This document shows positions 16,970 to 25,697 of a stretch of 64,000 bases of DNA, piece by piece; the first letter of the stretch is position 1, and every line of letters starts with the position of its first letter. The position numbers were made by a program, and so were the translations under genes. Origin of the DNA: UBA4744 sp963718995 (GTDB taxonomy: Bacteria > Actinomycetota > Acidimicrobiia > Spongiisociales > UBA4744); NCBI GenBank assembly GCA_963718995.1, contig CAVRAP010000006.1, forward strand, positions 12,617 to 76,616. Direction: 5' to 3'. Below the pieces are notes generated by a model that worked only from the letters and a program-made list of their open reading frames with translations, did not search any database and was not told the DNA's origin.

Positions 16970-17335
16970 GTGAGTCCGTACTTTCAGGACTACGTGACGG
17001 TGGCAGCGTTTGGAGCGCTGGGCGTCGTGCTGGTGCTCGCCCTGCTGGGGATAGCTTCCATCTTTCGCCCTTCTCATCCGCATCCCGCCAAGCTCCTGAC
17101 GTACGAGTGCGGAGTCGATCCGGTCGGGGGGGATTGGAGCCAGTCGCAGGTCAGGTACTACATCTTTGGCCTGCTGTTCGTGATCTTCGACGTCGAAGCG
17201 GTGTTCATTTTTCCGTGGGCCATCATCCTCGAGCGACTCGGTGTGTTCGGCCTGGTTGAGATGGTGATCTTCATATTCATCCTGCTCCTGGGCCTGATCT
17301 ATGCCATCCGCAAAGGAGTGCTCAAGTGGGAGTGA
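16970..17335 (+). CDS. nuoA: NADH-quinone oxidoreductase subunit A
   Basis: First gene of the complex I operon. The 121-residue protein has three membrane helices and the conserved loop segments KLLTYECGVDP and QVRYYIFGLLFVIFDVEAVF that link the peripheral arm to the membrane domain. The start is GTG at 16970 with GAGGGG upstream; earlier in-frame codons would overlap the divergent dehalogenase promoter region. It overlaps nuoB by 10 bases. Confidence 0.95.
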   Translation: MSPYFQDYVTVAAFGALGVVLVLALLGIASIFRPSHPHPAKLLTYECGVDPVGGDWSQSQVRYYIFGLLFVIFDVEAVFIFPWAIILERLGVFGLVEMVIFIFILLLGLIYAIRKGVLKWE

Positions 17336-17823
17336 TCGAACGATTCGGGATGCCAAAACCGGTGTCCTGGCTGCTCAACTGGGGTCGTAAGTACTCGCTG
17401 TGGATGTATCAGTTCGGGTTGGCTTGCTGTGCCATCGAAATGATCGCTGCCGCCGGTCCCCGCTTCGACATGATGAGGTTCGGGATCATCCCGCTGCCCG
17501 CTTCTCCCCGGCAGGCCGACCTGATGATCGTGGCCGGCACCGTGACCGACAAGATGGCACCCGCCGTGCGCCGCCTGTACGAGCAGATGCCTGATCCCAA
17601 GTATGTGATCTCGATGGGATCGTGCGCCAACTGCGGCGGTCCGTACTGGGACTCGTACTCGGTGACGAAAGGAGTCGATCAGATCATCCCCGTTGACGTG
17701 TACGTACCCGGTTGCCCGCCCCGACCGGAAGCCTTGATGGAAGGGATCGTTCTGCTCCAGAAGAAGATCCAAAACGAGAATCTCCAGGAGAAGTGGAAAG
17801 AGCGTGCCGAGCAACCCGTCTAA
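17326..17823 (+). CDS. nuoB: NADH-quinone oxidoreductase subunit B
   Basis: A 165-residue peripheral subunit holding cluster N2, the last iron-sulfur centre before quinone. The ligand cysteines are visible in FGLACCAIEM, MGSCANCGGPY and VYVPGCPPRPEAL. It starts at GTG 17326 (or GTG 17332) inside the end of nuoA and overlaps nuoC by 20 bases. Confidence 0.96.
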   Translation: MGVIERFGMPKPVSWLLNWGRKYSLWMYQFGLACCAIEMIAAAGPRFDMMRFGIIPLPASPRQADLMIVAGTVTDKMAPAVRRLYEQMPDPKYVISMGSCANCGGPYWDSYSVTKGVDQIIPVDVYVPGCPPRPEALMEGIVLLQKKIQNENLQEKWKERAEQPV

Positions 17824-18385
17824 TACCGCGGATTCTCAAGAGGTGCTCTTCGCCTATGCGGAGCACGTCGCCGACGTTCTCGACGCGGACCCGGTGGTAG
17901 CTCGTCATGGAACGGTCAAGGCGCACGTTCCGAGGGAGCGCTGGATCGAGGCCCTCACCAAGGCCCGGGACGATCTCGGTCTGGTTTTCTTCTCGTGGTT
18001 GTCCGCCATCGACTGGTCGAATCAGGTCGAGGTGGGGGATCCCCCTGCTGAGGAAGTCGACGAACGTCTCGAACTTCTGTGCACGATCAGCGACCTGTCC
18101 GAAGGCAAGCGGGTCACCATCTCCACCGAGGTTTCCAAGGACGACCCGACGATGCCGACGGCCACCGGCGTGTACCGGGGCGCCAACTGGCACGAACGGG
18201 AGACCTTCGAGATGTTCGGGATCGACTTCACCGGCCACCCCGACCTGAAAAAGCTCTACCTGGTTGAGGATTTCGAGGGGAACCCGCTTCGTAAGTCGTT
18301 CCCGTTGCTGAGCCGCGAAGTGAAACCGTGGCCCGGCACGGTGGATGTCGAGGCGATGCCGTCTACCGAAAATCCGGAGGCGTGA
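17804..18385 (+). CDS. nuoC: NADH-quinone oxidoreductase subunit C
   Basis: A 193-residue 30-kDa-type subunit. The signature ANWHERETFEMFGIDFTGHP is present, followed by LKKLYLVEDFEGNPLRKSFPL. It is a separate gene, not fused to nuoD. The GTG start lies within nuoB, and its TGA overlaps the nuoD ATG by one base. Confidence 0.95.
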   Translation: MPSNPSNTADSQEVLFAYAEHVADVLDADPVVARHGTVKAHVPRERWIEALTKARDDLGLVFFSWLSAIDWSNQVEVGDPPAEEVDERLELLCTISDLSEGKRVTISTEVSKDDPTMPTATGVYRGANWHERETFEMFGIDFTGHPDLKKLYLVEDFEGNPLRKSFPLLSREVKPWPGTVDVEAMPSTENPEA

Positions 18386-19569
18386 TGGACCACGAAGCCG
18401 CCATGGCTCTCTCGGAAGTGTCCGTCTCCATCGAACTCGAAACTCCGGAGATGACGCTGAACATCGGACCACAGCACCCGTCAACGCACGGGGTTCTCCG
18501 CCTGGTTGCCCAGGTCGACGGCGAGCGGGTCCGCGATATCAAGCCGGTCATCGGGTACATGCACCGCGGGTACGAGAAGATCTCGGAAGTCCGTACGTAC
18601 CCGCAGATCACCGCTCTGATCAATCGCCTCGACTGGGTCGCCGGGTACGCAAATGAAATCCCTTTCATCGTCGGCGCCGAGCGGCTGATGGAACTGGAAG
18701 TTCCCCCGCGCGCCCAGTACATCCGGCTGATCCTCACCGAGATGGCCCGGATCTCTTCCCATCTGATCTTTTGTGGTTCCTACCCGCTCGAGTTGGGGGC
18801 CGGGACCCCCATGTTCTTCGCTCTGCGGGAAAGGGAGCGGGTGCTCGATCTCATGGAGGCGGTCACCGGCGGCCGTTTCCACCTCAACTTCAACCGCCTG
18901 GGCGGTGTTAAACCGACAGCCGGGGCCGGTTCCAGCACCCGCAAGCAAATCCAGGACCTTCCCAAGGGTTTCTACGAGGGCACCCGGGCCGCCATGGGGC
19001 GGGTGCTCGGCGTGTGCGACGAACTGGACCAGCTCATCAGCGGCAACGAGATCCTCTTTGCGCGTACCAAAGGTGTCGGGGTGATGACACCGGAGCAAGC
19101 GGCCGCCTACGGGGTCTCCGGTCCCAATCTGCGCGGGTCGGGAGTTGCCTTCGATCTCCGCAAAGTCGAGCACTACCTGCCGTACGACCAGCTGGATTTC
19201 AACGTGATAACCCGCCAGGAAGGCGATTGCTACGCCCGGTACGCCGTGCGGGTCGACGAGGTCCGGGAGTCGGCCAAGATGATCATCCAGGCGATCGATT
19301 CGATTCCCTCAGGACCGTTGCAGGCGAAGGTGCCGAAGATCATCAAGGTGCCAAAAGGCGAGACCTATATGCGGGCGGAGAACCCCAAAGGTGAGATGGG
19401 CTACTACATCGTCTCCGAGGGCGGCACCGGACCGTACCGCTTGAAGATCCGCACCGCCTCCTTCTCCAACATCTCCGTGCTGTCCGAACTCATGGAAGGT
19501 GCTTTGATCCCCGACATCGTTGCCATCATGGGCAGTTTCGACTTCGTCCTCGGCGAGGTGGATCGATGA
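18385..19569 (+). CDS. nuoD: NADH-quinone oxidoreductase subunit D
   Basis: A 394-residue 49-kDa-type subunit forming the quinone pocket with NuoB. Conserved segments include NIGPQHPSTHGVLRL (quinone-site His), GYMHRGYEK, and the C-terminal DIVAIMGSFDFVLGEVDR. The start is the ATG at 18385 with GGAGG five bases upstream; an in-frame extension reaching 18328 would run far into nuoC. In canonical operons nuoE, nuoF and nuoG come next; here a repeat island follows instead. Confidence 0.96.
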   Translation: MDHEAAMALSEVSVSIELETPEMTLNIGPQHPSTHGVLRLVAQVDGERVRDIKPVIGYMHRGYEKISEVRTYPQITALINRLDWVAGYANEIPFIVGAERLMELEVPPRAQYIRLILTEMARISSHLIFCGSYPLELGAGTPMFFALRERERVLDLMEAVTGGRFHLNFNRLGGVKPTAGAGSSTRKQIQDLPKGFYEGTRAAMGRVLGVCDELDQLISGNEILFARTKGVGVMTPEQAAAYGVSGPNLRGSGVAFDLRKVEHYLPYDQLDFNVITRQEGDCYARYAVRVDEVRESAKMIIQAIDSIPSGPLQAKVPKIIKVPKGETYMRAENPKGEMGYYIVSEGGTGPYRLKIRTASFSNISVLSELMEGALIPDIVAIMGSFDFVLGEVDR

Positions 19570-19627
19570 TGCCTGCGACCTACGGCCGCAGGTTGACGAA
19601 CTTCGTTCGTCGCTCGCTGCGCTCGAT

Positions 19628-19714
19628 CAGTTTCCAGTTTCCAGTTTCCAGTTTCCAGCAAGGAGGCGGTCCTCGATTGCGGACTGGCTACTGGCAACTG
19701 GCTACTGGCTACTG
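19628..19714. repeat. Heptamer repeat island 3, at the nuoEFG position
   Basis: Four CAGTTTC heptamers, a 30-base centre, then TACTGGC and AACTGGC heptamers, forming an inverted pair. The left flank (19570-19627) contains further dyads such as CGAACTTCGTTCG and TCGCTGCGCTCGA. The whole nuoD-nuoH gap is 169 bases. Confidence 0.9.
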
Positions 19715-19738
19715 CTTGCCTCCGCAGGAGGCGAGCGT

Positions 19739-20716
19739 ATGAACTTCTGGCTCGAGCTGGCGATCAAGCTGGTCGTGATCGGGGCCATGATCCCGCTGAC
19801 GGCCTTGGTGCTCGGCTACGGAGAGTTGAAGATCTCGGCTCACATGCAGTCCCGGATCGGCCCGTATTTCGCCGGCGGCCGGTGGGGTTGGGCGCAGCTC
19901 CTGGCCGACGGGGTGAAGTTCATTCAGAAAGAAGACATCATCCCGGACAATGCCGACCGACCGGTCTTCAAGGTCGCCCCGGTGCTCGTGATGATCTCGA
20001 CTGCCACGCTCTTCGTCATTCTCCCCTTCGGCCCGGGTGACGGGTTCATTGTCCGTGACCTCAACCTCGGCATCTTCTACGCGCTGGCGATTTCCTCGGT
20101 CGGGACCATCGGGGTCTTGATGGCCGGGTGGTCGTCCGGGAACAAGTACTCCCTGATGGGGGGTCTCCGGGCGGCGGGCCAGTTGATCGCCTACGAGTTG
20201 CCGCTCGTGCTGGCCGTAGTCGGCGTCGTGATCCAGGCGGGCACCATGTCGATGCAGGGCATCGTCGATGCGCAGATCGCCCAGGGATGGCCGTATGTGT
20301 TCACCCAGTTCCTCGGGTTCTTCATCTTCCTCATTGCCGGACTGGCCGAGCTCAGTCGAACCCCGTTTGATATGCCGCTTGCCGAATCCGAGCTGATCTC
20401 CGGCTATCTGACCGAATACTCCGGTTTCCGGTTCCTCTTCTTCTACCTGGCCGAGTACGCCAGCATGTTCGCCGTTGCCGCCATCGCAACCACGTTGTTC
20501 CTCGGTGGCTATGCCTTCTGGGGCGTTTCGGCTTCCTGGACCGGGCCGATCTTCTTTGTTGGGAAGGTCTTGATGATCGGCTTCGTCATCATCTGGCTGC
20601 GCTGGACCTTCCCGCGTTTCCGTGAGGACCAACTGCAGACACTGGCCTGGAAATGGCTCATCCCGCTCGCCCTGGCCAACATCCTCGTCACCGCGGTTCT
20701 CAAGGTGGTGTTCTGA
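19739..20716 (+). CDS. nuoH: NADH-quinone oxidoreductase subunit H
   Basis: A 325-residue eight-helix membrane subunit at the junction with the peripheral arm. Diagnostic segments are RIGPYFAGGRWGWAQLLADGVKF, ISYEL-like LIAYELPLVLAVVGV and ELSRTPFDMPLAESELISGY. The ATG at 19739 has AGGAGG eight bases upstream; the in-frame extension to 19520 would cross the repeat island and nuoD and is rejected. The stop overlaps the nuoI start. Confidence 0.96.
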   Translation: MNFWLELAIKLVVIGAMIPLTALVLGYGELKISAHMQSRIGPYFAGGRWGWAQLLADGVKFIQKEDIIPDNADRPVFKVAPVLVMISTATLFVILPFGPGDGFIVRDLNLGIFYALAISSVGTIGVLMAGWSSGNKYSLMGGLRAAGQLIAYELPLVLAVVGVVIQAGTMSMQGIVDAQIAQGWPYVFTQFLGFFIFLIAGLAELSRTPFDMPLAESELISGYLTEYSGFRFLFFYLAEYASMFAVAAIATTLFLGGYAFWGVSASWTGPIFFVGKVLMIGFVIIWLRWTFPRFREDQLQTLAWKWLIPLALANILVTAVLKVVF

Positions 20717-21174
20717 TGGAACTCCGCATCCCCGGGCTCGCCAGAGGCATGTGGGTCACGTTGAAGACCCTCTTCAAGAAGCCGGTCACCATCAACTACC
20801 CCAAGGTCAAGGAAACCCCGGTGCCCCGGGCCCGCGGCGTTATCGCCCTCGACCAGGAGGCCTGCACGGTGTGCATGTTGTGCGCCCGCAACTGTCCCGA
20901 CTGGTGCATCTACATTGAGGGTCACAAGGAAGAGCAGGTACCGGACAAGCCGGGCGGCCGGGTCAAGGTACGAGCCGAACTGGACCGTTTCGACATCGAT
21001 TACGCCCTCTGCATGTACTGCGGCATCTGCGTTGAGGTGTGCCCGTTCGATGCCCTCTTCTGGACCCCCGAGTATGAGTACTCCGAGTATCAGATGGGCG
21101 AAATGATGCACGACATGGACCGCCTGCAGGACTGGCTGCAGACGGTGCCGGAACCGCCGGAGTTGGAGACCTAG
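20716..21174 (+). CDS. nuoI: NADH-quinone oxidoreductase subunit I
   Basis: A 152-residue 8Fe ferredoxin-like subunit carrying clusters N6a and N6b, with cysteine motifs CTVCMLCARNCP and CMYCGICVEVCP. It passes electrons towards NuoB. It abuts nuoJ without a gap. Confidence 0.95.
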   Translation: MELRIPGLARGMWVTLKTLFKKPVTINYPKVKETPVPRARGVIALDQEACTVCMLCARNCPDWCIYIEGHKEEQVPDKPGGRVKVRAELDRFDIDYALCMYCGICVEVCPFDALFWTPEYEYSEYQMGEMMHDMDRLQDWLQTVPEPPELET

Positions 21175-21768
21175 ATGGCCGACTGGATTGCCGAACCGAC
21201 GAATTGGGTGTTCCTGGTTCTGGCGCTGGTGATTGCCGTGTCCGCCGTGCGGGTGGTGACGAGCACCAACGTGGTGCATGCCGCTCTGTTTCTGGTGCTC
21301 GCCCTCGGTGGCACGGCCGGTCTCTTCCTGCTGCTCTCGGCCGAGTTTGTTGCCTGGGTGCTGGTACTCGTGTACATCGGCGCGGTGATCGTGCTGTTCC
21401 TGTTCGGGATCATGATCACCCGCGCCCCTACCGGCCCGAATATCGAAGTCGACGGCCGGCGGGCGCCGGCGGCCATGGCCGCCTTCCTCATGTTCATCGT
21501 GACCGCCGGATCGGCGTTGACGGCGTTCGGTGACCAACAGATCGCCAATCTCGGCGGCGGAACCTCGACGGAAGTCATCGGCGAACAGTTGCTGCAGCGC
21601 TTCGTGATTCCCTTCGAGGTCGTTTCGTTCGTGCTGCTGGCCGCCCTGATCGGCGGTATCACCCTGGCCCGCAAAGACGCTTCTCCCGCCGAAGAAGAAG
21701 CGGCGGAAGAGGCCCGGGGTACGGGGCCCGGGCCGCGCGACGGCCAACTCCCGAAGGGAGTGAGCTGA
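21175..21768 (+). CDS. nuoJ: NADH-quinone oxidoreductase subunit J
   Basis: A 197-residue membrane subunit with five helices. The segment AALFLVLALGGTAGLFLLLSAEFVAWVLVLVYIGAVIVLFLF, spanning about residues 36-77, is the conserved NuoJ core including the flexible third helix. The C-terminal 25 residues are hydrophilic and Glu-rich, as is common in actinobacteria. Its stop overlaps the nuoK ATG. Confidence 0.94.
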   Translation: MADWIAEPTNWVFLVLALVIAVSAVRVVTSTNVVHAALFLVLALGGTAGLFLLLSAEFVAWVLVLVYIGAVIVLFLFGIMITRAPTGPNIEVDGRRAPAAMAAFLMFIVTAGSALTAFGDQQIANLGGGTSTEVIGEQLLQRFVIPFEVVSFVLLAALIGGITLARKDASPAEEEAAEEARGTGPGPRDGQLPKGVS

Positions 21769-22073
21769 TGTACCTCAACCAGTTCCTCATCCTCGGCGCT
21801 CTGCTGTTCTCGCTCGGCATCTACGGTCTGCTGGTCCGCCGCAACGCGGTGATGGTGCTGCTATCCATCGAGCTGATGCTCAACGCGGTCAACATCAACC
21901 TGATCGCTTTCGAAGCCTTCCTGCAGAACGCCGAAGTAGGCGGGCAGATCTTCGCCATCTTCGTCATCACGGTGGCGGCGGCGGAAGTCGGGGTCGGCCT
22001 GGCCATCATCTTGATGATTTTCCGGAACCGGACCTCTGCCAATATCGACGAACTCGACCTGATGAAGTGGTAA
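21768..22073 (+). CDS. nuoK: NADH-quinone oxidoreductase subunit K
   Basis: A 101-residue, three-helix antiporter-like subunit. Conserved acidic residues of the proton path are visible in LLSIELMLNAVNINL and VITVAAAEVGVGLAI. Standard family length. Confidence 0.96.
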   Translation: MYLNQFLILGALLFSLGIYGLLVRRNAVMVLLSIELMLNAVNINLIAFEAFLQNAEVGGQIFAIFVITVAAAEVGVGLAIILMIFRNRTSANIDELDLMKW

Positions 22074-22077
22074 CGGC

Positions 22078-24108
22078 ATGATCTCACTCACCAACTTCGC
22101 CATCGCCGCCGCAGAAGAGACCGGGCACGCCGTCGAGTACGGAGACGGCGGCTTCCTGGCCGAGTGGGCCTGGTTGCTGGTGATTGCGCCTTTCGTCGCT
22201 TTCCTGGCGATCGTGTTCTTCGGGAAGCGCCTGCCTCGCCAGGGTGGCGAGATCGCGGTCGGCGCCATGGCCTTCGTGGCTCTCTACGCCGCCGTCCTGT
22301 TCATCATGAACGTCACCGAAGGCGTCGTTTTCGAGCACTCGGTTGAGGTTGCGAGGTTCGGGAGCTTCGCGGTTGAGTGGGGGTGGGTCGTCGACGGGCT
22401 GTCCTCGATGATGTACCTGGTGGTCGGGTTGATGTCGGTCCTGATCTTCACCTACGCCCTCGGCTACATGGAAGGCGACGTTCGCGTCACCTGGTTCTTT
22501 GCCGCTTTCAGTCTGTTTGCCGGGTCGATGCTGCTGCTGGTTTCCGCCCCCAACCTCATCCAGTTGATCGTCGGCTGGGAAGGGGTCGGGCTTTCTTCCT
22601 ACCTGTTGATCGGCCACTACTGGGAACAGAAAGAGAACTCCTCGGCGGGAATGAAGGCCTTCTACGTCAACAAGGTGGCCGACATCGGTTTGATCATCGG
22701 CGCTTTCGTGCTGGCCATCCCGGTCGGATCGTTCAAGATTTCCGTCATCCTCGACGCCGTGGTCGGGGACTCCGAATCGATGAAGACCGTTGCCATCGCC
22801 GGTGCGGTCTTGCTGTTCATCGGGGCGATGGGCAAGAGCGCCCAGTTCCCCTTTCACGTGTGGTTGCCCGACGCGATGGCAGGCCCGACTCCGGTCTCGG
22901 CGCTGATGCACGCCGCCACCATGGTCACGGCCGGCGTCTACCTCCTGGGCCGGATGTTCCCTCTGTACGCAGAAATGGCCGCCGATGCCCGTGTCCTGGT
23001 GCTGGTTGTCGGAACGATCACGCTGATCATTGCCGGGTTGTTGGCCCTGGTACAGGACGACATCAAAAAGGTGCTGGCGTACTCAACGGTGAGCCAGTTG
23101 GGTTACATGGTGGCGGCTATGGGGGCCGGTGCCTACACGGCCGGTCTCTTCCACCTGTGGACCCATGCCTTCTTCAAGGGGTTGTTGTTCCTCGGAGCCG
23201 GTTCGGTGATCCACGGCGTCCACTCCAACAACATGAGTGACATGGGCGGCCTCCGCAAGAAGATGCCCATCACCTTCGGCACCTTCGTGGCCGGCACCCT
23301 GGCGCTGGCCGGCATCTTCCCCTTCGCCGGGTTCTTCTCCAAAGATGAGATCCTCGCCGCCTTCAACTACGAGGGGTACACGGCGGTGCTGGCCATCGGC
23401 ATCATCGGCGCCTTTATCACCGCCTTCTATATGGCCCGGACCGTGTTCCTCACGTTCTACGGCACGTACAAGGGTCACGGCGAGCCCCACGAATCGCCCC
23501 GGCTGATGACCGTGCCGATGGTGATCCTGGCCGGTCTGGCTGTGGTAGGCGGTTGGGTCAACATCCCCGGGATCTACACCGGTTTCACCACCTGGGTCGG
23601 TACCCGGGCGCACGTCTTTGAGGAGCACCATGCCGAGAGCTTCGACTGGCCGGTCTTGGCGATGGGCCTGACCGCCGGCCTCCTCGGCATCGGCCTCGGC
23701 TACTTGCTCTTCTTCAAGGACAAGCAGACCCAGCGCGAGCGCGACACCTTCCGGGTCCCCGTGCTGTATCCCTTGCTCGAACACAAGTACTACCTGGATG
23801 ACCTCTACATGGGCGGCATCGTCAACCCCATCAAGGGACCCATCGCCAGGTTCGTCAACTGGACCAACTCGTACATTTTCGACGGGATCGTCAACGGGAC
23901 CGGGTTCCTCGCCAGGGCTCTGGCGGGCGTGGTGTACGGCCTGTTCGATCAGCGGGGCATCGACCTCGCCTTCAACGGGATTGCGTTCACCGCCGACGGC
24001 GCCGGCGGCAAGACGCGGCTTCTCCAAACCGGCAAGGTGCAGCAGTACGCGGGCGCCACGGTGGTCGGCGCAGCATTGCTGGTCATCGGTTTCGTAATTT
24101 TCAGATAG
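22078..24108 (+). CDS. nuoL: NADH-quinone oxidoreductase subunit L
   Basis: A 676-residue antiporter-like subunit, the distal proton pump with the long lateral helix. Key segments are VGWEGVGLSSYLLIGHYW (helix 5 Glu), KSAQFPFHVWLPDAMAGPTPVSALMHAATMVTAG (long but continuous from about residue 243), and DDIKKVLAYSTVSQLGYM. The start follows nuoK by four bases. No frameshift. Confidence 0.96.
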   Translation: MISLTNFAIAAAEETGHAVEYGDGGFLAEWAWLLVIAPFVAFLAIVFFGKRLPRQGGEIAVGAMAFVALYAAVLFIMNVTEGVVFEHSVEVARFGSFAVEWGWVVDGLSSMMYLVVGLMSVLIFTYALGYMEGDVRVTWFFAAFSLFAGSMLLLVSAPNLIQLIVGWEGVGLSSYLLIGHYWEQKENSSAGMKAFYVNKVADIGLIIGAFVLAIPVGSFKISVILDAVVGDSESMKTVAIAGAVLLFIGAMGKSAQFPFHVWLPDAMAGPTPVSALMHAATMVTAGVYLLGRMFPLYAEMAADARVLVLVVGTITLIIAGLLALVQDDIKKVLAYSTVSQLGYMVAAMGAGAYTAGLFHLWTHAFFKGLLFLGAGSVIHGVHSNNMSDMGGLRKKMPITFGTFVAGTLALAGIFPFAGFFSKDEILAAFNYEGYTAVLAIGIIGAFITAFYMARTVFLTFYGTYKGHGEPHESPRLMTVPMVILAGLAVVGGWVNIPGIYTGFTTWVGTRAHVFEEHHAESFDWPVLAMGLTAGLLGIGLGYLLFFKDKQTQRERDTFRVPVLYPLLEHKYYLDDLYMGGIVNPIKGPIARFVNWTNSYIFDGIVNGTGFLARALAGVVYGLFDQRGIDLAFNGIAFTADGAGGKTRLLQTGKVQQYAGATVVGAALLVIGFVIFR

Positions 24109-24121
24109 GAGGGACGAGAGC

Positions 24122-25696
24122 ATGGGGTGGTTCGATAACGGGTGGGGCTTGAGCCTGATCGTGTTCCTGCCCCTGGTAGGCGCGGTCGCCGTGCTCTTCA
24201 CCCCCAAGAAAAACGAAGCGGCCATCAAGGCGCTCTCGCTCGGGTTCACCGGAGTGACCCTGGTGCTTGCCACCCTCATGGCCATCCGGTTCGATTTCGG
24301 AAACGCCGACATGTTCCAGTTCGGAACAAGTCTCACGTGGATCGAGTCGATCAACTCCGGCTATCACATCGGCATAGACGGGATATCACTACCCCTCCTG
24401 GTGTTGTCCGCGTTCGTCACCGTGCTGGCCGTGATCTACTCGTTCAACCACTGGCCGGAACCGCACAACCCCAAAGGGTTCATGGCGTTGACGCTGGTGC
24501 TGGCCACCGGCATGAACGGCACCTTCGTGGCGCTCGACCTGGTGCTCTTCTTCGTGTTCTTCGAACTCGTGCTGCTTCCGATGTACTTCATGATCGGGAT
24601 CTGGGGCGACAAGGCCGTTATGAAGATCCCCGGTTTCAACCGGGAGGTGGAGACCCGCCTGTACGCCTCCATCAAGTTCTTCCTGTTCACCCTGTTCGGG
24701 TCGGCCTTCATGCTGCTGGGCTTCCTGGCGCTCTACTACAAGTCGGGCGAGTTCGGGACCAAGACCTTCGACATCCCTGCCCTGATCGAACTCGCACCCA
24801 ACTTCACCGGAACCTTCGGGTTCCTGGTGTTTGGAGCGCTGTTCCTGGGATTCGCAGTGAAGGTGCCGATGTGGCCCTTCCACACCTGGTTGCCCGACGC
24901 CCATACCGCCGCGCCGACCGTCGGGTCCGTGCTGCTGGCCGCCGTCCTCCTGAAGCTCGGTTCCTACGGGTTCATCAGGATCAGCATCCCGATCCTGCCG
25001 GAGATGGCGCGCGAGTGGGCCCCGGCCATCGCCATCCTGGCGGTGATCGGCATCATCTACGGGTCGCTGGCGTGTCTCGCCCAGACCGATATGAAACGGC
25101 TGATCGCGTTCTCCTCGGTCGGTCACATGGGTTTTGTGATGCTCGGCATCGCCTCGATGACCCCGGTCGGCATCAACGCGGCGATCATCGGCATGGTCGC
25201 TCACGGGGTCATCACCGGCCTCTTGTTCTTCGTCGCAGGTTCGATGTCGCACCGCTACCACACCCGCGACATGGCCCGCCTGGGCGGCAACATGAAGGTC
25301 ATGCCGATCATGGGTGGCATCCTCGGGTTCACCGCCATGGCCTCCCTCGGCTTGCCCGGCCTGGCCGGGTTCTGGGGCGAATTCATGGCCCTCTTCGGTG
25401 CGTACAGTCCGCTGGCCGGCCTCAACACGACACTGTTCAGGACTGCCATGGTGCTCGGCGCGATCGGCACCGTGCTGACGGCCGGCTACATGCTGTGGAT
25501 GCTGCAGAAGGTCAACCTGGGCGAACCGTCCGCCGAATGGGAAGGCAAGTCCTTCCACGACGTCGACGCGTACGAACTGACGGCCTGGGTTCCGCTGGTG
25601 GTCGTGATCGTGGCGATCGGGGTGTTCCCCCGCCTGGTGCTGGGCGCCACCAACGACGCGGTGGTTTCCATGCTGACGACAGCGTTTGGGGGCTGA
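24122..25696 (+). CDS. nuoM: NADH-quinone oxidoreductase subunit M
   Basis: A 524-residue antiporter-like subunit. FFELVLLPMYFMIGIWG (helix 5 Glu), KVPMWPFHTWLPDAHTAAPT and TDMKRLIAFSSVGHMGFVM are the conserved proton-channel segments. The ATG follows GGAGGGACGAGAGC. A full-length competing frame on the same strand is a composition artefact. Confidence 0.96.
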   Translation: MGWFDNGWGLSLIVFLPLVGAVAVLFTPKKNEAAIKALSLGFTGVTLVLATLMAIRFDFGNADMFQFGTSLTWIESINSGYHIGIDGISLPLLVLSAFVTVLAVIYSFNHWPEPHNPKGFMALTLVLATGMNGTFVALDLVLFFVFFELVLLPMYFMIGIWGDKAVMKIPGFNREVETRLYASIKFFLFTLFGSAFMLLGFLALYYKSGEFGTKTFDIPALIELAPNFTGTFGFLVFGALFLGFAVKVPMWPFHTWLPDAHTAAPTVGSVLLAAVLLKLGSYGFIRISIPILPEMAREWAPAIAILAVIGIIYGSLACLAQTDMKRLIAFSSVGHMGFVMLGIASMTPVGINAAIIGMVAHGVITGLLFFVAGSMSHRYHTRDMARLGGNMKVMPIMGGILGFTAMASLGLPGLAGFWGEFMALFGAYSPLAGLNTTLFRTAMVLGAIGTVLTAGYMLWMLQKVNLGEPSAEWEGKSFHDVDAYELTAWVPLVVVIVAIGVFPRLVLGATNDAVVSMLTTAFGG

Positions 25697-25697
25697 T